Positions 23,818 to 33,300 of a DNA stretch of 63,570 nucleotides are shown here, piece by piece. Numbering within the stretch: position 1 is the stretch's first letter; every line of letters starts with the position of its first letter. A program made the position numbers and the translations under genes. The notes below the pieces were generated by a model, which was given only the letters and a program-made list of their open reading frames with translations, did no database searches and was not told where the DNA came from. Origin of the DNA: Scatacola_A faecigallinarum (GTDB taxonomy: Bacteria > Pseudomonadota > Alphaproteobacteria > RF32 > CAG-239); NCBI GenBank assembly GCA_018713605.1, contig DVOM01000038.1, positions 1 to 63,570 of the forward strand, given 5' to 3'.

Positions 23818-25494
23818 TTATTTACGGCGCAGGAAGGACGGAATTTCCAAATTCAGTTTGTCTTCCTCGCGGTAATCGTCCTCAGCGAAAGACGGAGACA
23901 CGGGCTCCTGAAACTTCTGTTCGTGTTCCTTTAGTTTCTTTCGGTTTCTTTTGGCGATGGAGAAACCCGTAACCCTTTCAATCAGGGTCGGGGTATATTC
24001 TTCTTCTTCGCTGCTGACAATCAGCTGCTCAGGCTCTTCGCTTTTGCGTGCGGAGAACGGAGCGGGATTGTGATTGGGGAATAATTCCGGCTCTTCTTCG
24101 ACCGTGCGGAGCGAAGTTTTGGCCGTAAAGCTGTTTTCATTGGAGGACAGAATGCCTTCAAGCTGCGCTTCGGCATTGATGTCTTCGGTTTTGTTAATAA
24201 TAGCTTTGAACAAGGAAGAGGCTTTGGGCATTTCGCTCATTACCGAAGAACGGTCCAACGAATCGAAATCTTCGATTTTATCATCGGGAACGGCGTTCTG
24301 GATTGTTTCTTCCGCCGGCGCGGAAGCTTCTTGCTCAATGGAAATTATCTCGGCTTTCTCGATAACTTCGTTAACATCTTCAGCGACTTCCGTTTTAGTG
24401 GCTGAGAATTTTTCAAGATTGGAATCGAGCTCTTCGTTTGGGGTTATGACGGTTTCGCCGCCATAGCTTTCTTCAAGGTAGCCCGGTTTGATCAAAGGTT
24501 TGCTCTGAGCCTGGCGGGCGATGTTTTCGCCGATGCCGGTCGCAACGATGGAAACGCGGATTTTGCCGGCCAGAGATTCGTCAAAGCTGGAGCCGAAGAT
24601 GATGTTGGCGTCTTCGTCAACTTCTTCCTTAATGCGGCTGGCCGCTTCGTCGATTTCAAAAAGGGTAATGTCCTGGCCGCCGGTAATGTTGATGAGGACG
24701 CCTTTGGCACCGTGCATGGAACAATCGTCGAGCAGAGGGTTGGACAGGGCCTGTTCGGCAGCCTTTACGGCTCGGTCTTCGCCTTCGGCTTCGCCGGTGC
24801 CCATGATGGCTTTGCCTTTGTCTTCCATAATGCTTTTGATGTCGGCAAAATCGAGGTTAATCAGGCCAGGCATCATCATCAGATCGGTAATGGAACGGAC
24901 GCCGGCGTACAAAACATTGTCGGCCATGACGAAAGCGTCGGCAAGCGTGGTGTTTTTATCGGCAATACGGAACAGGTTCTGGTTAGGAATAATGATGATG
25001 CTGTCGACCTGTTTGGTAAACTCTTCGACGGCGGCTTCGGCAGTTTCGAAACGTTTGCGGCCTTCGAACTGGAAAGGTTTGGTAACGACGCCGACGGTCA
25101 GAATACCTTTGGATTTGGCCAGCTTGGCAACGACCGGCGCGGCACCCGAACCGGTACCGCCGCCCATGCCGGCGGTAATAAAGACCATATTGGCGCCTTC
25201 GAGTTCTTTTTCTATTTCTTCCTGGGCTTCTTCGGCGGCCAGCTTGCCGATTTCCGGACGGGCTCCGGCGCCGAGACCCTGCGTGGTTTCAAGGCCGAGC
25301 TGGATTTTGCGGCTGGCGGAGGAATGAGCGAGAGCCTGCGCGTCGGTATTGGCAACGATAAAGTCAACGCCTTCCAGATTCTGCGCAATCATATTATTGA
25401 CGGCATTGCCGCCGCCGCCGCCGACACCGATGACGGAAATCCGCGGTTTCAGGTGCATAACAGTTTTTTCCGGTACGGCTAATTTGATTGACAT
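23818..25494 (-). CDS. ftsZ: Cell division protein FtsZ
   Basis: A 558-aa tubulin homologue. The GTP-binding glycine loop GGGTGSG, N-terminal GVGGGGGNAVNNMI and the T7 loop region are intact (core about residues 15-330). A long acidic linker (about 200 residues) precedes the C-terminal peptide LEIPSFLRRK, which binds FtsA and other membrane tethers. Long linkers are common in alphaproteobacteria. It assembles the Z-ring at midcell. A GGAG about 12 nt upstream precedes the ATG. It is the last gene of the mraY-to-ftsZ cluster and ends at the bidirectional terminator. Confidence 0.98.
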   Translation of the reverse strand: MSIKLAVPEKTVMHLKPRISVIGVGGGGGNAVNNMIAQNLEGVDFIVANTDAQALAHSSASRKIQLGLETTQGLGAGARPEIGKLAAEEAQEEIEKELEGANMVFITAGMGGGTGSGAAPVVAKLAKSKGILTVGVVTKPFQFEGRKRFETAEAAVEEFTKQVDSIIIIPNQNLFRIADKNTTLADAFVMADNVLYAGVRSITDLMMMPGLINLDFADIKSIMEDKGKAIMGTGEAEGEDRAVKAAEQALSNPLLDDCSMHGAKGVLINITGGQDITLFEIDEAASRIKEEVDEDANIIFGSSFDESLAGKIRVSIVATGIGENIARQAQSKPLIKPGYLEESYGGETVITPNEELDSNLEKFSATKTEVAEDVNEVIEKAEIISIEQEASAPAEETIQNAVPDDKIEDFDSLDRSSVMSEMPKASSLFKAIINKTEDINAEAQLEGILSSNENSFTAKTSLRTVEEEPELFPNHNPAPFSARKSEEPEQLIVSSEEEEYTPTLIERVTGFSIAKRNRKKLKEHEQKFQEPVSPSFAEDDYREEDKLNLEIPSFLRRK

Positions 25495-25588
25495 CGTATT
25501 TCTTACTCCAAAATTTTACTGAACTTGAGTTCAGAATAAGGAAAAGAAATTAAGTTTTGGTTACTAAAAAAACAAATTGAAATAATTT

Positions 25589-26842
25589 TTAGAAATTTTG
25601 TTTCAGCCAGCCGAAAATACGGCTGAAAGCGCCGTTGCTGCTGACTGGCTTTTGCGCGGCGCGGGCAGGTTTCTTCTCTGTGTAGTTAAGCGCGAAAGAA
25701 AGCAGGCCGACAGCGGTGGAAAAGGCCGGATTGTAAAGAATGTCCGGAAGATTGGGAATATTTTTCGGACGACCGAGACGCACCTGTTTGTCAAGCACCA
25801 TGGACGCAACTTCGCGAATACCGGAAAGCTGGCTGCCGCCGCCGGTTAAAACGACGCGGTGACTGGATATGTCACGCAGGCCGTGTTCGCCGAGTTTTTG
25901 GTTGACAAGTTCGAAAATTTCTTCAATCCGCGGTGTGATAATACTGATGAGTTCCGATTTGGGAACCTGCTTGATGGAGCTGTCGTCTTCCTCGCCGACC
26001 GGATAGACGTTGATGGTTTCTTCCTTGTCGGCCTGGGTTAAGAAGGCACAGCCATGCAAGGTTTTCAGCCTTTCGGCATGCGTAAAGGAAGTGGTCAGTC
26101 CCCAGGCGATGTCGTTGGTAACGTTGTTGCCGCCGACGGCGATGGATGAGAAGTAAATCGGATGTCCGTGTTTGAAACTGGCAATGCTGGTGGTGCCGCC
26201 TCCGATATCGATGACGGTGGCGCCGATTTCCTTTTCGTCTTCGACCAGACAGGAAAGGCCTGAAGCATAGGCGGAAAAGGCTTTTTCGGCAGTTTCGAGA
26301 TGAGCGTTTTCAATTACGGTGGAGAGGTTGCGGTACTGGATTTCGGGAACCAGACCGAGCAGTATGTCAACCGAAAGGCTTTCGCCGAAAATATTGCGCG
26401 GATCTTTGATTTCATCACCCATGTCGAGGCGGTAGCTGGTCGGCAGGCAGTGAATCAGTTCGTGTTCGTCGACATTGATTTTATTAATTCCCTTTTCGAT
26501 GACTTTGGTAATGTCCGCTTCGGATACGGGACGGTTTTTGTTGATGGCAATGGTCGCGTCCTTGACGATGCTTTTGATTTTGTCGCCGGAGATGTTGACG
26601 ATGATGCGGTCAATGCGTTCGTTGGCCATTTGTTCGGCGGTTTCGACTGCGTTGCAGACGGAAAGGGTAGCCTGATTGATGTCGGTAACGATGCCGTTTT
26701 TAATGCCTTTGGAAGCATTGTAACCGTAACCGACAACGCTAATCCGCTTGTCACGGCTGATTTTGGCGATAACGCAGCAGACTTTAGATGATCCGATATC
26801 TAAAGCGGCGATAGTCGTCAGCCGGTTGAACGAATGTGTCAC
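25589..26842 (-). CDS. ftsA: Cell division protein FtsA
   Basis: A 417-aa actin-like ATPase with the N-terminal phosphate loop (ALDIGSSKVCCVIA), the 1C subdomain, the second phosphate motif (ATVIDIGGGTTSIA) and a C-terminal amphipathic helix (FSRIFGWLKQNF) for membrane attachment. It tethers FtsZ to the membrane. The start is GTG, with GGGGAG 6 nt upstream, one base after the ftsQ stop. A 94-bp gap separates it from ftsZ. Confidence 0.97.
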   Translation of the reverse strand: MTHSFNRLTTIAALDIGSSKVCCVIAKISRDKRISVVGYGYNASKGIKNGIVTDINQATLSVCNAVETAEQMANERIDRIIVNISGDKIKSIVKDATIAINKNRPVSEADITKVIEKGINKINVDEHELIHCLPTSYRLDMGDEIKDPRNIFGESLSVDILLGLVPEIQYRNLSTVIENAHLETAEKAFSAYASGLSCLVEDEKEIGATVIDIGGGTTSIASFKHGHPIYFSSIAVGGNNVTNDIAWGLTTSFTHAERLKTLHGCAFLTQADKEETINVYPVGEEDDSSIKQVPKSELISIITPRIEEIFELVNQKLGEHGLRDISSHRVVLTGGGSQLSGIREVASMVLDKQVRLGRPKNIPNLPDILYNPAFSTAVGLLSFALNYTEKKPARAAQKPVSSNGAFSRIFGWLKQNF

Positions 26843-26843
26843 G

Positions 26844-27740
26844 TTATGCTCCCCTTGGTTTGTCCGCGTTGTTTTCTTTCAGTTTTTTGCGTTCGTCATC
26901 GGTCATTTTGCCGAGTTTGACAATGACTTTATTTTTTAATCTTAAATCGATGAAAGTTAATTTACGTTTAAGAATACCCTGCGTCCGGTCTAATTTTACC
27001 AATTTTTTCCAAGCATGCCCGACGTTTTCTTCGGGAAGTTTGACAGTGACGCCGTTTTCAATGTCATCCAGAATCAGATTCCACCGGCGTTTGGATATAA
27101 AGTTGGCGACTTTGACCCGCGGCCAGATGTCATTGTCTTTTTTGATGATTTCAAGCAATTCGTTGATATGCTCGGGAGCTTCTTCGCCGACAATCAGCAA
27201 GATCGGCCGGGAAGGACGGAACGGCGCGTTAATGACGTTTCCTTCGGTGTCTATGGGGTGAAATTTTTCGGATATCTGCCAGATGGAAGCGACTTTGCGT
27301 TCAACGAGGCTGATGTGCAGAATATTCGGAAAGTAGCTGCGGCGAATGTCGGTGCGGCGTACCCAGGGCAGGGTTTCGATTCTGTTTTTAAGTTCGTTTA
27401 AGTCCAGACTCAGAATATTGTCGCCGCGTTTGAGGCCAAGCACTTCCATGACGGCGCGGCGCGAGGTTTTCTTTCTTCCTTCAATCAGGATATCGTCCAG
27501 CGTAAAACCGAGTTTAGAGGTCAGAACGTAGAACTCTTCGGTAAGGCTGTCTATCTGTCTGCCGACCAGATTGGTACGGACGGTAACGGTAAGAAAAGCG
27601 GTCAGAAAAACCAGAGCCAGTATGAGGGCATTGCCAAGCAGCCGAAAGGGCCATTCGCGCGGCAGAGAAACGCGGTTATCGGGCGGCAGAACCGGTTTCC
27701 TGGCTTCAGAACTGTTTTCGGCGTTGTCGGTCATTGTCAC
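26844..27740 (-). CDS. ftsQ: Cell division protein FtsQ
   Basis: A 298-aa bitopic protein: basic cytoplasmic tail, one membrane helix (LLGNALILALVFLTAFLTV, about residues 35-53), a POTRA domain (LDDILIEGRKKTSRRAVMEV) and the FtsQ/DivIB beta domain. It links early and late divisome proteins in the periplasm. The start GTG at 27740 overlaps the murB stop (GTGA); an ATG at 27734 is the alternative. Confidence 0.93.
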   Translation of the reverse strand: MTMTDNAENSSEARKPVLPPDNRVSLPREWPFRLLGNALILALVFLTAFLTVTVRTNLVGRQIDSLTEEFYVLTSKLGFTLDDILIEGRKKTSRRAVMEVLGLKRGDNILSLDLNELKNRIETLPWVRRTDIRRSYFPNILHISLVERKVASIWQISEKFHPIDTEGNVINAPFRPSRPILLIVGEEAPEHINELLEIIKKDNDIWPRVKVANFISKRRWNLILDDIENGVTVKLPEENVGHAWKKLVKLDRTQGILKRKLTFIDLRLKNKVIVKLGKMTDDERKKLKENNADKPRGA

Positions 27741-28660
27741 TTGTTGATTCCCAGACGTTTAATTTCCCATTCCAGCGTGACGGTGGTTTCTTCACGGACT
27801 TTTTTGATGATGGTTTCGCCGAGCGTTTCAATATCTGCGGCAGTGGCTTTGCCGGTATTAATCAAAAAATTGCAGTGGATATCGGAAACTTTGGCGCCGC
27901 CAACCTGTAAACCGGCGCAGCCGGATTTCTTGATGAGTTCCCAAGCACGGAGACCTTCGGGGTTTTTGAATGTCGAACCGGCCGTTTTCTGGTTGTAAGG
28001 CTGATTTTTCATCCGGTAGGCTTTTTGCTCGTCAAGTTTTTTTCTGATATTTTCAGCGCTGTCCGGAGAAGTTCGGAACGTGATGCTGAGAATTATCCAG
28101 TCATCGGGAAAAAAACTGCTGCGGTAGGAGAGGAGCAGATCGCCGACGGGTACGGTTTTAATTTCGCCGACGCCGTCGATAATCTGCGCTTCGACGATAA
28201 CGTCCCCGACCGAACAGCCAAAACAGCCGGCATTGGTTTTGACCGAGCCGCCGACAACGCCCGGAATCGAGCATAGGAATTCCAGGCCGCCGAACTTTTT
28301 GTCGAGCATGATTTTTTTCAGTTCGGCATTTTTAACGCCGGCGCCGCAGGTAACGGTATTTTCGCCGAAGGATATTTTGCGGAAGCCGGGGCTGTCGAGC
28401 CTGATGACAACACCGGGAACGCCGCCGTCCCTGACCAGCAGATTTGAACCGCCGCCGATGACGCAGACGGGAAGGTTGTAGGGCTTGTTTTTGAGAAAGT
28501 GGCTGAGGTCTTCGGCATCGGCCGGGGTGTAAAGGACTTCGGCCGGGCCGCCGACGCCGAACCAGGTGTATTTGGCAAGCCTGACGTTAGGGGTATATTT
28601 TCCACGGACTTTGGGGAGAAGGTTGAGCAGATTTTTCTTAAACAGTTTCAGGCCGAACAT
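27737..28660 (-). CDS. murB: UDP-N-acetylenolpyruvoylglucosamine reductase
   Basis: A 307-aa FAD enzyme that reduces UDP-GlcNAc-enolpyruvate to UDP-MurNAc. FAD-binding motif VIGGGSNLLVRDGGVPG, the IPGVVGGSVKTNAGCFG loop and the catalytic Ser region KTAGSTFKNPEG are present. The ATG at 28660 is chosen: it follows the murG stop and has AGGAG 7 nt upstream; an upstream in-frame start at 28711 would overlap murG and has no such site. In related alphaproteobacteria murC precedes murB, but here murB follows murG directly. Confidence 0.96.
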   Translation of the reverse strand: MFGLKLFKKNLLNLLPKVRGKYTPNVRLAKYTWFGVGGPAEVLYTPADAEDLSHFLKNKPYNLPVCVIGGGSNLLVRDGGVPGVVIRLDSPGFRKISFGENTVTCGAGVKNAELKKIMLDKKFGGLEFLCSIPGVVGGSVKTNAGCFGCSVGDVIVEAQIIDGVGEIKTVPVGDLLLSYRSSFFPDDWIILSITFRTSPDSAENIRKKLDEQKAYRMKNQPYNQKTAGSTFKNPEGLRAWELIKKSGCAGLQVGGAKVSDIHCNFLINTGKATAADIETLGETIIKKVREETTVTLEWEIKRLGINK

Positions 28661-28670
28661 TGTTTTTCTC

Positions 28671-29798
28671 CTACGGACGGGAAAGGATTTCTTTTTCGAC
28701 GGCGTCGGCAAAACGGACGGCGGCGTCGGTAATGCCGACAGATTTGGCGTTTTCGGACATTTGCGACAGTTTTTTGGGGGAAGACATCAGTTCTTTGAGA
28801 AGTTCTCCCAGTCTGGCCGGCGTAAAGTCTTTCTGTTTGAGAACAATACCGGCTTTGGCGTCGCCGATTTCCCGGGCGTTGGCGGTCTGATGATCGTCGG
28901 CTGCAATCGGCAGGGGTACCAGAATCGAAGGAATGCCGACCGCAGCAATTTCGGAGACGGAAGATGCGCCGGCACGGGAGATAATGAGGTGGGTACCGGC
29001 GTAAAGTTCCGGCATGTTGTTGAAAAAGTGCGATACGGTCACTTCTGCGCCGCAACCGTCATAGGCGGCTTTGACGTTTTCGACGTCGGCTTCGCGGCAT
29101 TGTTGGAAAATGCGGATTTTTTTCCGGCGCGCGGGCGACAGCTTTTTTATGACTTCGGGAACAACGTCGCCGAAGATTTTGGCGCCCTGCGAACCGCCGA
29201 GAACCATAATCTGAAATTTATCCTCTTTGCCGAGCGCGGGGAACGGAATTTCGCGGACTTCGGCAATGGTTTTGCGGATGGGCATTCCGGTCAGAATGGT
29301 TTTAATGCCGGCCGGCGCATATTTTACCTTTTTGAAACTCTGGGCGATGAGGGCGGCGTATTTGCTGAGAAAGCGATTGGTTCGGCTCATGACCGAATTT
29401 TGTTCATGAATGACCAGGTCGGTGCCGAGCAGAATGGCCGCCATGCAGCTCGGGAAAGAAGCGTAGCCGCCGAAGCCGATGACACAGGCGGGTTTCTTTT
29501 TGAAAATCAGGCGTCCGGCCTGCAGAATGCCGACGGCGGTTTTAATCAGGCTTTTGATTTTGAACAGGCGGGATTTGCCGACCAGAGCGCCGGCCAGAAC
29601 CGCATGATTGGGAATTTCGCCGAGGCGGCCCTTATAATTGTCTTTGCCGCGGCTGTCGGTTATCAGCTCAACGCGGTAGCCGCGGCGCAACAGTTCGTCA
29701 GCCAGCGCTTCGGCCGGATAAACATGGCCGCCGGTGCCGCCGGCCGTGAGAATAATCAGGGGTTTCCGAGTTTTTTTGCCTTTTTTAGTCGCCGACAT
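28671..29798 (-). CDS. murG: UDP-GlcNAc:lipid I N-acetylglucosaminyltransferase MurG
   Basis: A 375-aa GT28 transferase that converts lipid I to lipid II at the cytoplasmic face of the membrane. The N-terminal loop LTAGGTGGHVYPAEAL, the second glycine loop VLGGSQGAKIFGD and the UDP-GlcNAc pocket ISRAGASSVSEIA are intact. The ATG at 29798 is preceded by GGAGG and overlaps the ftsW stop by 14 bp; another ATG at 29813 has no ribosome site. Confidence 0.97.
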   Translation of the reverse strand: MSATKKGKKTRKPLIILTAGGTGGHVYPAEALADELLRRGYRVELITDSRGKDNYKGRLGEIPNHAVLAGALVGKSRLFKIKSLIKTAVGILQAGRLIFKKKPACVIGFGGYASFPSCMAAILLGTDLVIHEQNSVMSRTNRFLSKYAALIAQSFKKVKYAPAGIKTILTGMPIRKTIAEVREIPFPALGKEDKFQIMVLGGSQGAKIFGDVVPEVIKKLSPARRKKIRIFQQCREADVENVKAAYDGCGAEVTVSHFFNNMPELYAGTHLIISRAGASSVSEIAAVGIPSILVPLPIAADDHQTANAREIGDAKAGIVLKQKDFTPARLGELLKELMSSPKKLSQMSENAKSVGITDAAVRFADAVEKEILSRP

Positions 29799-30918
29799 CT
29801 TTGTCCTCCGCATGAACGTTTTTACGAGTAATGGCCAGGAGCATGCCCATCCCCAGAGCCGTAGCCAGCAATGACGATCCGCCGTAAGATATGAAAGGCA
29901 GGGTCATGCCTTTGGTCGGCATCAGGTGCAGGGTAGACGCCATGTTGATAATTCCCTGCAGGCCGAAAGAGGCCGACAGCGCCGATGCCGAGAGAATGAT
30001 GAACAGGTTGTTGTCCTTCATGGAGATCAGCATCGAACGAATTACAACCGCTGCATACAAGCCTACTATAATCAGGCATAAAAGCAAGCCAAATTCTTCG
30101 GCGGCGACGGCAAAAATAAAGTCGGTATGCGCGTCGGGAATATTCAGTTTGACAATGCCTTCGCCCGGACCGCGGCCGAAAATGCTGCCGCTCTGGAAAG
30201 CTTCCAGCGATTTGCGAACCTGATAGCTCAGATTATTTTCCGAATCCAGAAATTGCTGGACGCGGGTGTGAACGTGGTCAAAGGTAAAATAGGCGGTAAC
30301 GAGCAGGCCGATACCGACGATGCCCAAAACGGTTACCAAAAGCAATGACAGCCCGGCCAGAAAAAACTGAAACAGCCAGATGACCGAAACGACAATCGAC
30401 ATGCCGACGTCGGGCTGAAGCAGTAGCAGTATCAGCGTGAAGGCAAACAGGCAGGTGGAGAGAATGTTGCCCGGAAAATCGCGATATTTCTGCTGGCCGT
30501 CAAACAGCCAGGCAGCGACAACGGCAAAACAGGGCTTGATGAATTCGGACGGCTGCAGCGAGAAGCCGAGGATGTGGATCCAGCGTGAGGCGCCTTTGGT
30601 TTCCTCGCCCCAGAAAAGCGTGGCAATCATCAGCAGAATGGTAACGGTATAGCCGAGGATGGCAACGCGCCTGATGGTTTTGAGATTTTGCATCGAAAGG
30701 AAAACCATCAGCATATAGGCGACAGGCAGGAAAAGCAGCTGTCTTTTGATGAAATGAAAGCTGCCGACGCCAATGCGGTTGGCTACGGCCGGACTGGCCG
30801 AGAAGTTCAAGAAAATGCCGATGAGGATGATGACGGTGACCAGAGTGAGCAGAACCTTGTCAACGGTCCACCACCAGTTGGCGATTATGCTCCGGCTGTT
30901 TCTCGAAAAGGAAATCAC
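29785..30918 (-). CDS. ftsW: Septal peptidoglycan polymerase FtsW
   Basis: A 377-aa SEDS-family polytopic protein (about 10 membrane helices), with the conserved FISYGGSSLLATALGMGMLL near the C-terminus and the periplasmic GRGPGEG loop. It polymerises glycan strands from lipid II at the septum. The start is GTG with GGAGG 7 nt upstream. It lies 12 bp after mraY; murD, usually between them, is absent. Confidence 0.96.
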   Translation of the reverse strand: MISFSRNSRSIIANWWWTVDKVLLTLVTVIILIGIFLNFSASPAVANRIGVGSFHFIKRQLLFLPVAYMLMVFLSMQNLKTIRRVAILGYTVTILLMIATLFWGEETKGASRWIHILGFSLQPSEFIKPCFAVVAAWLFDGQQKYRDFPGNILSTCLFAFTLILLLLQPDVGMSIVVSVIWLFQFFLAGLSLLLVTVLGIVGIGLLVTAYFTFDHVHTRVQQFLDSENNLSYQVRKSLEAFQSGSIFGRGPGEGIVKLNIPDAHTDFIFAVAAEEFGLLLCLIIVGLYAAVVIRSMLISMKDNNLFIILSASALSASFGLQGIINMASTLHLMPTKGMTLPFISYGGSSLLATALGMGMLLAITRKNVHAEDKDVGD

Positions 30919-30930
30919 GCGCCGGCCCTC

Positions 30931-31986
30931 CTACAGAACGATGAGCGACGTAAGGCCGAGAACGCCGAGAATAAATGCGGCAATCCAGAAACGGGTAACA
31001 ACGGTGGTTTCTTTCCAGCCGAGCTGTTCGAAGTGATGGTGAACAGGCGCCATTTTGAAAAAACGCCGGCCGGTTTTTCTGAAGTAGGCCACCTGAATCA
31101 TGACCGACAGGGCTTCGACGACGAAAACGCCGCCGACGATGGCCAGCAGAATTTCATGCCGGGTCATGACCGAAACGGTGCCGAGCAGCGCGCCCAGCGC
31201 CAGAGAACCGGTGTCGCCCATGAAGACCCTGGCCGGCGGCGCGTTAAACCACAGAAAACCGACGCAGCCGCCGACAACCGCGGCGCAGACAACAACGATT
31301 TCGGCCGAATGTGCAACCGGCGTCAGGCCGACGGCGGCGGACATTTCCGTACCGCAGGCATAAGCGATGACTGCAAAAACCAGAAAAGAGACAATCAGCA
31401 GGCCGGAAGCCAGGCCGTCAAGGCCGTCGCTCAGGTTAACGGCATTGGAGGCGCCGGCAATGACGACCATGGCAAAAGGAACGTAAAACCAGCCGAGATT
31501 CAGTGCCAGGCCGCGAAACCAGGGAAAGGTCAGCTCAAAGCGCCCGGTTTCGGGAGCGGACTGCGTAATGACCCAGACGGCGGCCAGCGCGGTGGTAAAT
31601 TGGAGAAAAAGTTTCATTTTGGCGGTCATGGCGTTGGCGGTCTGTTTGGTAACTTTGACATAGTCGTCGGCAAAACCGGTCAAACCATAAACCAGCAGAA
31701 CCAGAATGCTTATCCAAACGAAGGAATTGTGCAAATCGGCAAAAAGCAGCATGCCGGCAATGGCGGATCCCAGTATGAGCAGGCCTCCCATGGTTGGTGT
31801 GCCTTTTTTGGTCAGCAAGTGGCTCTGCGGTCCGTCTTCGCGGATAGGTTGTCCTTTAGCCTGATGACGGTGCAGAAAGCCAATCAGCTTTTCGCCGCAG
31901 GCAAGGCTCAGAAACAGAGCGGTAAAGAAAGCGAGAACGCTTCTGAGCGGCAGTGAATTGAAAAAGTCAGTCAATTGCATAAGCAT
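30931..31986 (-). CDS. mraY: Phospho-N-acetylmuramoyl-pentapeptide-transferase
   Basis: A 351-aa polytopic enzyme that joins UDP-MurNAc-pentapeptide to undecaprenyl phosphate (lipid I). Conserved DDYVKV near residue 117, NLSDGLDGLA, and the APVHHHFEQLGW histidine motif are visible. AAAGGA about 8 nt before the ATG marks the start. It is the first gene of the window's division/wall cluster; murE and murF are not upstream. Confidence 0.97.
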   Translation of the reverse strand: MLMQLTDFFNSLPLRSVLAFFTALFLSLACGEKLIGFLHRHQAKGQPIREDGPQSHLLTKKGTPTMGGLLILGSAIAGMLLFADLHNSFVWISILVLLVYGLTGFADDYVKVTKQTANAMTAKMKLFLQFTTALAAVWVITQSAPETGRFELTFPWFRGLALNLGWFYVPFAMVVIAGASNAVNLSDGLDGLASGLLIVSFLVFAVIAYACGTEMSAAVGLTPVAHSAEIVVVCAAVVGGCVGFLWFNAPPARVFMGDTGSLALGALLGTVSVMTRHEILLAIVGGVFVVEALSVMIQVAYFRKTGRRFFKMAPVHHHFEQLGWKETTVVTRFWIAAFILGVLGLTSLIVL

Positions 31987-32041
31987 AGCGGGTTCCTTTT
32001 GCTGGTAATCATGAAACCCATCATAAGTTTAATATCTAAAA

Positions 32042-32082
32042 TATTCCTTAAAAAAACCGCGTTTTTGTATAAAAACCGTGGT
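32042..32082 (-). terminator. Terminator of the ndk-led operon
   Basis: On the minus strand AACCACGGTTTTT and AAAAACGCGGTT pair (one mismatch) and are followed by TTTTT, between the 174-aa exported protein and mraY. Confidence 0.65.
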
Positions 32083-32607
32083 TTAAAAAGACATCATGCA
32101 GCGAAAGGCGTGCCGCCCCTTTTTTTTGAGCTTGACGAGTTCGCCGGTGGTCAGATTGATGCCGATGGCAGCTTTTTTGTCGTCGGCATAATCGGAAGAA
32201 GTCATGTAAACGTCTTCTTTCAGTGCCCGGGCTTCTTTGACGAGAGCCAGACGGTCGTTAATGTGCAGAAAGGTGCGGGCGTTGATGCGGCGATTCTGCA
32301 TTTTGTCAATCGGGAACATCTGTAAAAAATCGGGCATAAACCAGTCGCCGGCTTTGGTGCCGCGAGTCAGGTACAGACGGCAGTAGGTTTTGGCTCGTTC
32401 CCAGTTTTTGGATCCCGGTTGTTCCAGCGCCACAATCAGGCCGCCGTTTCCGGCGTCGTTAACCTGCCAGACGATGCCGATTGGCAGCAGTCCGTCAACG
32501 GGGGTTGAGCTGAAACTTTTGTTGCTGTAGTAGATGTCGCCGATTTCGACGGCCTGAGCCGGAAAGGCAAGAGTCAGAACTGTAAGCAGCAAAGCCAGTT
32601 TTTTCAT
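32083..32607 (-). CDS. Hypothetical exported protein (174 aa)
   Basis: A signal peptide (LALLLTVLTLAFPAQA, cleavage after residue 19) followed by a compact domain with IGDIYYSNKSFSST, IGIVWQVNDAGNGGLIVAL and YMTSSDYADDKKAAIGIN. The pattern resembles secreted DUF1566-like proteins found in host-associated bacteria, but I could not assign a function. The ATG overlaps the stop of the upstream solute-binding-like gene (ATGA). It is the last gene of the operon. Confidence 0.7.
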   Translation of the reverse strand: MKKLALLLTVLTLAFPAQAVEIGDIYYSNKSFSSTPVDGLLPIGIVWQVNDAGNGGLIVALEQPGSKNWERAKTYCRLYLTRGTKAGDWFMPDFLQMFPIDKMQNRRINARTFLHINDRLALVKEARALKEDVYMTSSDYADDKKAAIGINLTTGELVKLKKKGRHAFRCMMSF

Positions 32608-33296
32608 GGCTGTTCCTCAGCCGGAAGGACGGTACCGTTCGGTGCAATGCGGATTTGTCCCGAAGCGGAAGCATGGTTGAATATTTTGTGCAGGCTGCGT
32701 GAAACCCGTTCGGCAGAGGGAAGGCTGCGTCCCCAGTCCGGCGGCGTGTTTTCATGGGCGAAAATCAGCAGCCCGAGCGCGTCGTACAGGTTGGAAGAGC
32801 AGGATGCAGGCAGCTTTCCCGCCGCCTGACGGAAGTCGTCGGTGAACTTATCGGTGTGGTAGGAAAGATAATGGTTGAAATTGTACAGGCCGTCGCTCAG
32901 TCCGTTTCCGAAAGCGCAGGTAAAGTGAAGCCGCCGGAATTTGCCTGCCAAAGGAATCGCTTTTTCGGCAGCCGGCGTCCACAATGTGATTACGGCTGCG
33001 GCGTTTTGTTTTTCCAACAGAGTAAGAAGATTTTTTTGCGCCTGTTCCGCTTTGCCCGAATCGTCCAAATAGAATATTCGGTATCTGTAGCGGTTTTGCC
33101 TGCTGTTCCATTCTTTCAGCGCCAGATTAAGCGCGTCCTGCGCAGCCAATCCGGTTTCGGCGTTTGTGCCGCTGAGCGGCAGCGTTGCGCCGATGGTAAC
33201 GACGGCCTCTTTCTGCGGCCGGGCCTGATACAGAAACAGCTGCCAGCCGCCCCAGAAGACGGCGATAAGAAGGATAAAAGAGATCAGGCGGCGCAT
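32604..33296 (-). CDS. Short periplasmic branched-chain-type substrate-binding protein
   Basis: A 230-aa protein with an N-terminal membrane/signal helix (LISFILLIAVFWGGWQLFLY) and the start of a type-I periplasmic binding fold (VTIGATLPLSGTNAETG), as in LivJ. LivJ-type proteins have about 370 residues, so this one is about 140 shorter; the middle passes directly from the first lobe to YHTDKFTDDFRQAAG. It may be an internally deleted or specialised form. No ABC transporter genes are adjacent. The ATG at 33296 lies just after the upstream stop; earlier in-frame starts overlap it. Confidence 0.7.
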   Translation of the reverse strand: MRRLISFILLIAVFWGGWQLFLYQARPQKEAVVTIGATLPLSGTNAETGLAAQDALNLALKEWNSRQNRYRYRIFYLDDSGKAEQAQKNLLTLLEKQNAAAVITLWTPAAEKAIPLAGKFRRLHFTCAFGNGLSDGLYNFNHYLSYHTDKFTDDFRQAAGKLPASCSSNLYDALGLLIFAHENTPPDWGRSLPSAERVSRSLHKIFNHASASGQIRIAPNGTVLPAEEQP

Positions 33297-33300
33297 AGTT

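Noticed and set aside
28566..29831. 421-codon plus-strand frame opposite murB/murG
   Set aside because: Fully antisense to two well-supported enzymes and rich in Gly/Asn/Phe as expected for shadow frames. The 30688-31956 frame opposite ftsW/mraY is rejected for the same reason.
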